Assembly: GCF_004283755.1 (NCBI RefSeq)
Contig: NZ_SHMH01000010.1
Span: forward strand, 62,001-126,000
Direction of reading: 5' to 3'
From: Pseudoxanthomonas winnipegensis
Lineage (GTDB): Bacteria > Pseudomonadota > Gammaproteobacteria > Xanthomonadales > Xanthomonadaceae
Length of the DNA stretch: 64,000 bases
Below, one piece after another: positions 56,656 to 64,000 of the stretch. How positions within the stretch are numbered: position 1 is the first letter of the stretch; each line of letters opens with the position of its first letter. The notes beneath the pieces were generated by a model. It was not told where the DNA came from. It saw nothing but the letters and a program-made list of their open reading frames with translations, and did no database searches. Position numbers and translations under genes: made by a program.

Positions 56656-57678
56656 ATGAACGACACCGACCACGACGAAAGGCACCTGCCGAAGGTCCCG
56701 GCGCGTCAGCTCTGGCGCCTGCTGGGCGGCTACTGGCGCTCGGACGACCGGCTCATGGCCTGGCTCCTGCTGCTGTCCATCCCCGCGCTGCACGGGGTGA
56801 TGGTCTACCAGGGCCTGCTGCAGAACCGCATCTACGGGGTGATGTTCGATGCGCTGGGCGATCGCCAGGCCAGCGTGTTCTGGCGGCAGCTGATCCTCAC
56901 CGGCGCCGTCATGGCCACCTGGGTGCTGGCCCATACCGTGGTGGAGTGGCTGATGCAGCTGCTCTACATGCGCTGGCGCACCTGGCTCAACGCGTACTTC
57001 TCCGACCGCTGGCTGGCGCGCAAGGCCTATTACCGGATGGACCGCGCCGGCAGCATCGACAACCCGGACCAGCGCCTGTCCGAGGACCTGCAGATCCTGA
57101 CCGAGAAGGGCGTGACCAAGGGCTTCGAGTTCCTGCACCAGATGGGCGTGGTGGTGGTCTTCACCGGCGTGCTGTGGAACCTCTCGCGCGATATCGCCTT
57201 CACCGTCGCCGGGCAGCAGGTGGCCATTCCCGGGCTGGTGGTCTTCGTGTTCCTGGGCTTCTGCCTGCTCAGCACCGGCCTGGTGGAATGGCTGGGGCGG
57301 CCGCTGCTGCGCGCCCGCTATCGCCAGCAGGCGCGCGAGGGCGACTACCGCTTCGCCCTGGTGCGCGTGCGCGAGAACGCCGAGCCCATCGCGCTCTACG
57401 CGGGCGAGGCGTCCGAGCGTCGCCGCCTGGGCGGTGCCTTCGGCCGCATCCGCCAGAACTGGCGCAAGGTGGTGCGCCATACCTTCAGCGTCAATCTGGC
57501 CACCGATACCGGCAACCAGGGCGTGCAGCTGCTGCCGTGGGTGCTCGGCGCCGGCGCGTACTTCGCCGGCGGCCTCTCGCTCGGCCAGCTGACGCGGCTG
57601 CACCACCGAGCAACAGCAGTGGCAAGATTGGATGACAAGAGGGTAGCAAGCCAGATTTCAGAGCCTTCTTTGGGGTAG
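56656..57678 (+). pseudogene. SbmA/BacA-like ABC transporter, truncated at an island junction
   Basis: The frame starts at 56656 (MNDTDHDERHLPKVPARQLW). It encodes the transmembrane domain of a fused permease-ATPase of the SbmA/BacA (YddA) family, with AWLLLLSIPALHGVMVYQGL, YMRWRTWLNAYFSDRWLARK, YYRMDRAGSIDNPDQRLSED and YRFALVRVRENAEPIALYAG. The family-like sequence ends at about residue 315 (SLGQLT, near 57598). The last ~25 residues (RLHHRATAVARLDDKRVASQ) are fusion sequence read from the antisense strand of the adjacent gene. The ATP-binding domain is missing, so the gene is very likely non-functional. The break coincides with the G+C drop at about 57.6 kb. Confidence 0.8.
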
Positions 57679-57929
57679 ACCTGGCTTCGGCCAGCTGTCG
57701 GAATGACTCCCAAAGGCACGATGTAGGGAACCAAGCGACTTGAGCGAAGCATGTAGCTGAAGCCGGGCCTGAAGTACATTGACTCAGACATTACGTACTT
57801 TGACGCGGAGTGGCCATTTCCAACGTGATAGGCCTTTATCTCGGCTCCATCATCAGACCAGTTTACATATAGGTGTATTGAGGAGAGGACTGGTGACGCT
57901 GATTCAGTTTTCGAATACCACGCCCACAT
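57605..57929 (-). pseudogene. Out-of-frame C-terminal remnant of the adenine methyltransferase
   Basis: A reading frame just beyond the stop of the methyltransferase gene, shifted by one base, encodes MWAWYSKTESASPVLSSIHL and YVNWSDDGAEIKAYHV, and then SMYFRPGFSYMLRSSRLVPY and VYPKEGSEIWLATLL. This resembles the conserved tail of PglX/Eco57I-type methylases (xVNWxxDGxEIKxY ... YFRPGxSxxxRS). Restoring one A in the AAAA run at 57935-57938 joins it to the upstream frame as ELRKRKMWAWY. The homology ends close to 57605, where the host SbmA-like gene begins on the other strand. Confidence 0.75.
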
Positions 57930-60190
57930 CTTCCTTTTCTCAACTCAATGGACTGCTTTCGAAGTTCTTCTACATCATGCTTTTTAGTAGGAATAATGAC
58001 TTGGCCATCACTCACCTCCCACCAAAGCCTCAGGAATCTGAAATCATCTCCAGTCTGTAACCCAACCCGAATAGAGCATTCCAACGGCTCAACTACGGGG
58101 CGCGCCGCGATTTTTCTTGCTATCGAGTCATTGATCCAATACACGTACGGCATGTCATCAAATACAGAAAACTGTTCGACTCGCCTCCTGAAAAAATTGC
58201 CTCCGTCGCGCCCGCTCTTCAGCAAGTGAATTGATTCGAGTAAACCGCTGTTCTTGTCGATCCTATTGAGCTCCCGGAAAAAGATGGCTTCATCTGCCTT
58301 CCCGTGACTCCTCTCCCAAGTAACAGCCGCCGTTTCGACCATCGCATCAAGAACCCCTTGTCCAAGATCAACAAAGGTCTCCATTGCAAGATCCTCAGCC
58401 AGTACCGACTTGCGAAATGCTGAGAAGCTTTGCAGGTAAAAACATGTGCGACTGACGATCGCTCCAACACGCCCACCCAAGCGAACCAATTGGGTTGCTC
58501 GCTCGATAAACTGCGTGAGGATATTTCCTTTGGATCGTGGCAACGTCTCTTCGAGGTAGGATTTTGTCGAGCGTGCAGGCTCGCCAAACGGTGGATTCAT
58601 TACCAAGACATCGAATCGCTCGCGCGCGAGATCAATCAGGCGGAGTCCATCCAAAGCATCCTGGGCAAACAGCCGCGCTTGATATGTCGATTTCGCTGCA
58701 TGAGAGAAATCAAGAAGTGCCTCCCGCAATCTAGTTTCAGCTTGCTGCCAAGTCTCTTGTTCTTGTTCGGCAAATAGCCCGGTGCCTTTCCCTACATAAA
58801 TCTCTCTCGTTAACCTCGGGAGGTCTTTCTCTGCTTGAAGAAGAACGCCCAACTCCGGGAGCCCCTTGAGCAGTTGCAGGGTCTTCTCGAACAGCTCGGC
58901 ATCGCGCTTATCGAGGTTGGCCGCAAACTGCTGGCGCAACTCGCGTTCGGCAGGCGGCGCAATGGCGGCGACCACATGACCGCGACCAATCAGGGGGCGG
59001 TCTTTGGCTTTCACCCCCGCGTCGTGCCAAGCGCGCTGCGCCCGCAGCCACAGCGCCAGCGAGGCGATCTGCGCGGCACGCGGGTCGATGTCCACACCGT
59101 AGATGTTGTGCTCGATGATCAGGCGCGGAACGTCGCGCAGAAATGCCGCCTCGCCCTCGTAGGTCTGGCTCAGTGGTTTCAGAGCGGCTTGGGGCTGAGT
59201 CGAGACATCCAACGAGCCGGGGCCGTGCTGTTGTTCCCAAGCCCATGCCTCACGGTATATCTCGGTGAAAAGATCGAAGGCGTATAGGCCAAAGTGCATG
59301 GAGCCGCAGGCCGGATCCAGCAGCTTGAGGGTGCGCGGGTCACGCAGCTTGGTGGCGGCTTGTGGCGTTTCGTCCGGTTTCACCAGCAAGTATTGGCAGC
59401 GATCGCGCAGGCCGGTGGCCCCGCCCGTGGCGTTGAACCAGAGACGCCCGAGGGTGTTGTCCACCAGAAACTCGACCACATAGCGCGGCGTGAAGAACTG
59501 GTTGCGTACCGCCAGTTCTCGGCTGTTGCGCGGTGCCTGACTGGCATCGCGCATCGCCTTGCGCTCTTCCTTCGAGTTGAAATACTGGTAGATCCAGCCG
59601 ATGGTTTCGTCCTCGCTCCACAGCGGGGCGATGTCGGCATCGTTGATCAGGGTCAGTACTTGCAGCAGTGCAGCCTCGCGCGGGAACAGGCGGCCCTGCG
59701 GTGAGTAGCGGTCGAACAGGCCGGGCAAGTCTTGCGCGAGTTCATCGAACACGCTGAACAAATACACGCGGTAGGCATCGCCGGTTTCGCCCAGGCCGGT
59801 GCCGGCCAGGCGCGCGTAGAGCTGAAAGCCCTTGGCCTGGAAGCCGTTGCCAACTGATTCGACCAACAGGCCACGCGCTTCCGCCATACGCAGCGCCGCC
59901 AGTCGGTTGAGCACGGTGAAGGCCTGCTCACGCACGATGCGATCCAGACCCTGCATGGCGTTCATATCACCACTAGCGGTGTAGTGCGCCAGGGTATCGC
60001 GCAGGATGCGGGCGGTTTCGCGCTGGGCGTCGTTGATATGGCGCAGACTGGCAAGCTCGGCGACAGATCCCGCATTCGGGTCCATGCCGTAGTCGTTCTG
60101 CAGCTGGCGGGTGAACTCCTCTTCCAGCACACGGCGCGCGTCGTTGACGAAGCGCTGCAGGCGGTTTCTTGTTGTTTGGTCGAAAGCCAT
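57863..60190 (-). CDS. N6-adenine DNA methyltransferase (PglX/Eco57I-like), frameshifted
   Basis: The 775-residue frame contains a Class I DNA methyltransferase: a helical N-terminal region (LQRFVNDARRVLEEEFTRQL), the FTPRYVVEFLVDNTLGRLWF segment, motif I with LDPACGSMHFGLYAFDLF (Asp292), IYGVDIDPRAAQIASLALWL and the catalytic N-P-P-F at Asn532 in VLVMNPPFGEPA. FKSxLxEDLAMETFVDL-like sequence follows. These fit adenine-N6 methylases of PglX/type IIG-like systems. The last ~35 residues (after QSIELRKGR) are out of frame; the original tail continues in another frame (57605-57929) and is then lost at the junction. The 3' third is less G+C-rich than the 5' part, so it may be mosaic. The frame is probably non-functional as written, unless -1 frameshifting restores the tail. 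Confidence 0.83.
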   Translation of the reverse strand: MAFDQTTRNRLQRFVNDARRVLEEEFTRQLQNDYGMDPNAGSVAELASLRHINDAQRETARILRDTLAHYTASGDMNAMQGLDRIVREQAFTVLNRLAALRMAEARGLLVESVGNGFQAKGFQLYARLAGTGLGETGDAYRVYLFSVFDELAQDLPGLFDRYSPQGRLFPREAALLQVLTLINDADIAPLWSEDETIGWIYQYFNSKEERKAMRDASQAPRNSRELAVRNQFFTPRYVVEFLVDNTLGRLWFNATGGATGLRDRCQYLLVKPDETPQAATKLRDPRTLKLLDPACGSMHFGLYAFDLFTEIYREAWAWEQQHGPGSLDVSTQPQAALKPLSQTYEGEAAFLRDVPRLIIEHNIYGVDIDPRAAQIASLALWLRAQRAWHDAGVKAKDRPLIGRGHVVAAIAPPAERELRQQFAANLDKRDAELFEKTLQLLKGLPELGVLLQAEKDLPRLTREIYVGKGTGLFAEQEQETWQQAETRLREALLDFSHAAKSTYQARLFAQDALDGLRLIDLARERFDVLVMNPPFGEPARSTKSYLEETLPRSKGNILTQFIERATQLVRLGGRVGAIVSRTCFYLQSFSAFRKSVLAEDLAMETFVDLGQGVLDAMVETAAVTWERSHGKADEAIFFRELNRIDKNSGLLESIHLLKSGRDGGNFFRRRVEQFSVFDDMPYVYWINDSIARKIAARPVVEPLECSIRVGLQTGDDFRFLRLWWEVSDGQVIIPTKKHDVEELRKQSIELRKGRCGRGIRKLNQRHQSSPQYTYM

Positions 60191-60203
60191 GTTTGCCTAT
60201 CTC

Positions 60204-61643
60204 TTAGAAGTCAGCAGAGAGCTGCTGGTCTTCTTGTTCAATGAATTTCACGGCACGCCAGCCGGTCTTGCCTTGCTTGTTGGTGCGCCGGATGGCCTGG
60301 CAGGTGACGTCGTATTGCGTTCCAGGAGTGAAGGCCTCGGCCATCTCTGGCGCGACGAAGATGTCATCTCGACTGGTACGGATGAATGCAAATGTCTTAC
60401 CCTCCTGCCTATCCAAGGTGCCGCTAAATATTTCGCACAGGCCAGGAATGGTTTGAACTTCTGACATTCGCCAATCCAGAGGGTGGCCATCAGACTCGGC
60501 GCGGCCAATCTCCACCACGGTACCGGGCAACAAGCCTGCCACCGTGGGAAATTTTTTATGCAATAGCCCGATGCCGGTAGTGGCGCCGGTCGCTATATAG
60601 CTGAGTCCCTTTTCTGAATTGATGTGGTCAATGACGCCGCGAGTGTAGGTAAGGTTTTGTCGCTCCAGTTGTTGAAGCAATGCACGTGCACTGGACTCAG
60701 CTTTCGGCAGCGGCTGTAGAGAGTTATTGGCGAGTGCGTCTTGATACCAGTCACTGGCAAGCAGTTGATGTAGTTCCTGCGGCACTTTGTAGGCGTGCTG
60801 CTCCCTGTACTGCAGTGCCAGGTTCGCCTGGTGTGCTGCCTCGTTGAAACGGCCCACAAGGGCGAGGCGCTGTGCCAAATGGATACGCACCTTTGCGACT
60901 TCCTGCTCCTCCCGAGCCAGCTGAGTTGCATGGGTATAACAGGTCAACGCATCCTGTGGATGCTCAATTTCCAGGATTTCACCTAGTAGCACCCATGGCC
61001 AAGCCGCGCGCGACTGGCGGCGCAACACTGGCGTCAATCGCTTGATCGCAAAGTCTGGTTCGCCGTTGGCCAGGTGCAGTTTGCTCTGGTAGTAGTTGAG
61101 CCATTGGTCGTTTGGCTCGTCCCTTAGCGCTTGCTCCAAAACGCCAAGGCCCCACTCGTTTAGCGCCTGATCCGACTGTGGATCGACGGCTTTAGCCGCT
61201 GTCTCACGACAGACGGCACGTATGAAGCGTTTATGCAAACTATCTACAGTCTTTCCTGCCTCATTGACGAAAGGCTTCTTGTCCTCCTCTGAAAAACTCT
61301 CGTTTCCCACCCAGCGGGCAAAAAGAAGAAACTCAGACCAATCCTTGGATGCCTTCCCCGCAAGGCGAAGAAATTGTGAAAAAGCACTATCGCCACGCAG
61401 TGCGTCAGCCATGTGCGAGAACTCGCGCATGTACGGTGACAGTTGGCCAGATAACGCCGCAGGAGACAGCTGCTTTGTCTCGTAACGATCGACGATTTCT
61501 TTTACATGGTCATACAGCGCCCATGCGTAGGCTCGAAGAAACCATACGTCAGCATTGTTTTGGGGGTACTCCGACCTGGCCAAATCCAGGGCTTCTGCAT
61601 GCCGTTTTTGCTTGCGAAGTGCAAAGATTTCACCGGAGCTCAC
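60204..61643 (-). CDS. TPR protein with two C-terminal cold-shock-like OB domains
   Basis: The 479-residue protein starts with GTG at 61643 (MSSGEIFALRKQKRHAEALD), overlapping the helicase stop by four bases (GTGA). Residues 1-320 are helical, with TPR-like pairs (GLGVLEQALRDEPNDQWLNY; RAAWPWVLLGEILEIEHPQD; QLAREEQEVAKVRIHLAQRL). The last ~150 residues look like two small OB/cold-shock modules: GVIDHINSEKGLSYIATGAT...LHKKFPTVAGLLPGTVVEIG, and GKTFAFIRTSRDDIFVAPEM...GTQYDVTCQAIRRTNKQGKT. The second closely parallels the CSD pattern with G-F-I and D-I-F-V. Such a TPR-OB protein would bind nucleic acid and partner proteins. The family name is unknown to me; the domain calls are inferences from pattern. 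Confidence 0.7.
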   Translation of the reverse strand: MSSGEIFALRKQKRHAEALDLARSEYPQNNADVWFLRAYAWALYDHVKEIVDRYETKQLSPAALSGQLSPYMREFSHMADALRGDSAFSQFLRLAGKASKDWSEFLLFARWVGNESFSEEDKKPFVNEAGKTVDSLHKRFIRAVCRETAAKAVDPQSDQALNEWGLGVLEQALRDEPNDQWLNYYQSKLHLANGEPDFAIKRLTPVLRRQSRAAWPWVLLGEILEIEHPQDALTCYTHATQLAREEQEVAKVRIHLAQRLALVGRFNEAAHQANLALQYREQHAYKVPQELHQLLASDWYQDALANNSLQPLPKAESSARALLQQLERQNLTYTRGVIDHINSEKGLSYIATGATTGIGLLHKKFPTVAGLLPGTVVEIGRAESDGHPLDWRMSEVQTIPGLCEIFSGTLDRQEGKTFAFIRTSRDDIFVAPEMAEAFTPGTQYDVTCQAIRRTNKQGKTGWRAVKFIEQEDQQLSADF

Positions 61644-63742
61644 TGGATTTCCTCTTTTTGCGCCGTCATCAAGCGCTGTACTTCCTCATAGAGGCCGTGG
61701 CTACTGCCTGGGCCGCCGACTTCCTGAGCAGCCGTCCAAGTAAAGGCGCCGTCGTAAGTGAAATCAATCTCACCTTTGCGACAAGCATCAGCAAAGCTCA
61801 ATCGCAGCCGATACGGCATCGACTTTTGACCGATACGTTGAATTCCCGATTCGGCAATAGCTTTATCCAGACCATCCAGAAACTCTTGTATGAACTGGCT
61901 TGGCTGCTCCGTGCTGGATTTGGCAGCCAGCACACCAAGCGATGTGAGCGCATCCTCTGCCAATTGACTATCTGATAAGGCGCCAGGAACAGATCCAGAG
62001 CGACCGACCTGTAATTTGCCATTGTAGTAATACTGAACTACGGCGCGTTTGCCATTGCGCGAAAGGGTGTAGCGCTCGCAATACTGCAAGTGCTGCAACT
62101 GTTCAATTTCGATGCCTTGAGCCCCCCACACCAGGCGTAACTGCTGATGGGTTTTCATCAAGGGGGCAATAGCGGGTGTGAACGAAAGCCTCTGCCAGTC
62201 TGGATCAGTCATGAGCTCCTGAAGTCCAGCCTTTTCAGGTTTTTCAGACGCGCCTGATGAGCCAGTCCAGGCGATGTCACCGGTGGGTGTGAAGTCAGGG
62301 GGATTCACGATGATCAGTTTCTTGGCTGCTCGCGTGATGGCCGTATAAGCCCAACGGAAGAACGATGCATTGCGAGAGCCCCTCCCGGACCCGAAGTCAA
62401 CAAGGACAGTATTCCATTCCCCGCCCTGCGCCTTGTGACAGGTCATGGCATAGCCGTACTTGACCTGGAGCGCGTTGAAGTACGGGTCGTCACGGATAAC
62501 TTTCCGGAATTCAGCCGACTTTGGATGCAGGTCAGGGTGGCGCTTTCGAAAATCTACCAAAAGCGCCCGCTGCTCCAACGGGGTCAATTCACGGTTAGGC
62601 GAATCTAGCAAGTTCTCTAGTACTAGGCAGTTTGTCTGGATGACGCTGCCATCCGCATCACGAAAAGCAACGGTGATATTGCGGAACCACAACTCAACAT
62701 GGTGGCCTCCCTTGAGATTTACTGGCACACGTTGTGCGTCTGCTCCCACCTCCATGACCTTGACTAGATCGCCATTGCTGAGTTCGTGCGTTGTTGAGTT
62801 TTTGTTTATTAACAGCGTTTCGCCCACCTGGATAGGCAGACTGGCATCGCCCCAACGACGATCTCTGATGTTACGGTTGTAGTCCAGCGCATTGGCGTTA
62901 GAGTGCACGACTGCGACGTTAGAAGTTTTTGTCTGCAACCCTTGAACGACCAGATCGACGGCTCTTTGGGCATCTACCTGTTCAATATCCTGTCCATTGG
63001 GCTGCAGTGAAAATTTATTGAACCGCTCGGCCAGCATCGCGTCGCGCAACTCCGTCGCACGGTCGAGAATGGCACTGCCCTGCGCCTGACGCATGACATT
63101 TTTCAAATCGAACGAATCCACCTTCAACTTGAATTGCTCACTCAGATACGCATCTGACAAGGCCGGTGACGCATTTTCTCCAACCGGAGGTAGCTGCGCA
63201 GGATCGCCGACGAAAAGCAGCTTGGTAAGGTGATCCTTTGTGCGACCTGATCTGTTCATTCGAGCAAAGGTCACGATATCCAGTAGCAATCTGCCGGAAC
63301 CGAACTGCATGAAATCACCGTGATTCTCCTTATCTCCGACCATTGACGATTCGTCGATCACGAACAAGGAAACAACCGACTCATCCTCCTTCAATGGAAA
63401 GATCATCCGCATTCCGGGGTCGTTGGCCGTCTCGGCCCCTTCATTCACCTCCAAATGGGTCAGCGTGTAGATCGCCCGATGGATAGTCAACCCTTCGTAT
63501 CCAGAGTTTCCTGTGATTTGTTTGATCTTATTGCCCAGAATTCGGGCAGCCCTACCTGTCGGCGCCAGGAGACTGCAGGAGAGGTTCATCTCCTCTAGCG
63601 TTTTGACCAGTTTGGCAACAAGTGTGGTCTTACCAGTACCTGCACTGCCACGCAGGACAAAAGCATCTCGAGAGTCATCAAGTAGAAAGGTTTTAATGGC
63701 ATCCAGCGCGGCGGACTGCTCTTCGGTCAGTTGTATTTCCAT
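61640..63742 (-). CDS. RecD/Pif1-like SF1B DNA helicase
   Basis: The 700-residue helicase starts MEIQLTEEQSAALDAIKTFL. Walker A is GSAGTGKTT (residues 32-40), Walker B is FVIDESSMVG, and motif III is FVGDPAQLPPVGE. A UvrD_C_2 motif near the end has YGYAMTCHKAQGGEWNTVLV followed by YTAITRAAKKLIIVNPP. This is the RecD2/Pif1 layout of 5'-3' SF1B helicases. The last ~200 residues (QRLSFTPAIAPLMKTHQQLR onward) match no domain I can name. It is coupled to the TPR gene by a four-base overlap and starts 5 bp after the stop of the gene cut by the window edge. Confidence 0.9.
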   Translation of the reverse strand: MEIQLTEEQSAALDAIKTFLLDDSRDAFVLRGSAGTGKTTLVAKLVKTLEEMNLSCSLLAPTGRAARILGNKIKQITGNSGYEGLTIHRAIYTLTHLEVNEGAETANDPGMRMIFPLKEDESVVSLFVIDESSMVGDKENHGDFMQFGSGRLLLDIVTFARMNRSGRTKDHLTKLLFVGDPAQLPPVGENASPALSDAYLSEQFKLKVDSFDLKNVMRQAQGSAILDRATELRDAMLAERFNKFSLQPNGQDIEQVDAQRAVDLVVQGLQTKTSNVAVVHSNANALDYNRNIRDRRWGDASLPIQVGETLLINKNSTTHELSNGDLVKVMEVGADAQRVPVNLKGGHHVELWFRNITVAFRDADGSVIQTNCLVLENLLDSPNRELTPLEQRALLVDFRKRHPDLHPKSAEFRKVIRDDPYFNALQVKYGYAMTCHKAQGGEWNTVLVDFGSGRGSRNASFFRWAYTAITRAAKKLIIVNPPDFTPTGDIAWTGSSGASEKPEKAGLQELMTDPDWQRLSFTPAIAPLMKTHQQLRLVWGAQGIEIEQLQHLQYCERYTLSRNGKRAVVQYYYNGKLQVGRSGSVPGALSDSQLAEDALTSLGVLAAKSSTEQPSQFIQEFLDGLDKAIAESGIQRIGQKSMPYRLRLSFADACRKGEIDFTYDGAFTWTAAQEVGGPGSSHGLYEEVQRLMTAQKEEIQ

Positions 63743-63747
63743 GCAGC

Positions 63748-64000
63748 TCAGGCGCCCCCAGAATTCATCACAAACTTGATTTCCGCCTCTGTATAGAGGC
63801 CAAGCTGCACCTTGATTTCCTGTAGCTGTAGGATCAACGCCTCAATGTCTGCAGCCGACGTCATCTTCACTGGAATCGCGATCGACTTGATCAGCTTGGC
63901 TGGGCCTTCTTCTCCGTTCTTGGAGCGCTCTTCCTCCATGCGCTGGCGAAGCCGCTCCTGGCCTTGGCGCTGGATGGAGCGCTTTAGGTCTTCGAGGGTG
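63748..64000 (-). CDS. C-terminal part of an unidentified protein (window-edge partial)
   Basis: The frame is open at the window edge (position 64000), so the 5' end of the gene is missing. The visible ~83 residues read TLEDLKRSIQRQGQERLRQR, then EEERSKNGEEGPAKLIKSIA and IPVKMTSAADIEALILQLQE, and end YTEAEIKFVMNSGGA. The tail contains an amphipathic helix (basic, Gln/Arg-rich) and a short alpha/beta segment; I do not recognise a family. It is the first visible gene of the minus-strand operon with helicase, TPR and methyltransferase. It may be an ATPase or effector of the system, but no motif shows this. Confidence 0.55.
   Translation of the reverse strand, partial: TLEDLKRSIQRQGQERLRQRMEEERSKNGEEGPAKLIKSIAIPVKMTSAADIEALILQLQEIKVQLGLYTEAEIKFVMNSGGA

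Noticed and set aside
57863-60190. A standard BREX PglX or DISARM methylase
   Set aside because: The protein has a methylase core but lacks the expected partners in view (PglZ, BrxC, DrmA/DrmB), so naming the system would be unsupported.

Overview
The window looks like a chromosomal segment of a high-G+C gammaproteobacterium of the Xanthomonadaceae/Lysobacteraceae, most like Pseudoxanthomonas or a close relative. Three things point there: the smg-dprA-lysM / def-fmt-rsmB order, a CopL-CopA-CopB copper cluster, and several dispersed GTAG-type palindromes like those known from Stenotrophomonas and relatives. The genus is an inference. Apart from the last 6.4 kb, the sequence is uniformly G+C rich with closely packed genes.

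Layout. 1-2.1 kb: DUF802 (cut by the window edge) and DUF3348 genes. 2.4-6.1 kb: a membrane-anchored methyltransferase, a GNAT acetyltransferase, a glutamine cyclotransferase-like protein and a beta-lactamase-fold serine hydrolase. 6.2-13.4 kb: a complete valine-degradation module (mmsA, acyl-CoA dehydrogenase, enoyl-CoA hydratase, 3-hydroxyisobutyryl-CoA hydrolase, mmsB), divergent from an XRE/short-chain-acyl regulator. The shared intergenic region carries two mirror-image direct-repeat operators. 13.7-26.7 kb: housekeeping genes (tsaC, topA, smg, dprA, lysM, def, fmt, rsmB) with DUF4124 and GYF/RDD envelope proteins, one of which is a GYF-pilin chimera. 26.7-31.9 kb: surface-polysaccharide functions (GT39-type transferase, O-antigen ligase-like protein, GT2 transferase, glycerophosphotransferase-like protein) and a MITE-like repeat. 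32-41.5 kb: two bacterial PH-domain membrane proteins, ribA with a long N-terminal extension, an LpxL-type acyltransferase, dtd, rpoD and opgH. 42-45.4 kb: three alpha/beta hydrolases, two of them chloroperoxidase-like paralogues, and a small DoxX-like protein. 45.5-49.1 kb: a propeller-type sensor kinase and its NarL-type regulator. 49.2-56.4 kb: a copper-resistance cluster (EF-hand protein, copB, copA, copL, then a MerR-family regulator, a Cu(+) P-type ATPase and a CopZ-like metallochaperone).

From about 57.6 kb to the window end the G+C content drops abruptly and the gene types change. The junction truncates two convergent genes at once: a SbmA/BacA-like transporter on the left and an N6-adenine DNA methyltransferase on the right. 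The methyltransferase also carries a -1 frameshift in an A-run. It is the last gene of a tightly coupled minus-strand operon: an unidentified protein cut by the window edge, a RecD/Pif1-like helicase, a TPR protein with two cold-shock-like OB folds, and the methyltransferase. This looks like a decayed end of a mobile defence-type island, and it is the most interesting part of the window.

Dispersed repeats: four GTAG palindromes (two sharing a longer conserved flank), two 'CGTCATTCCCGCG' type inverted repeats, and two related copies of a structured element, one bounded by 29-bp terminal inverted repeats. No tRNA, rRNA, CRISPR array or intact transposase gene was seen.
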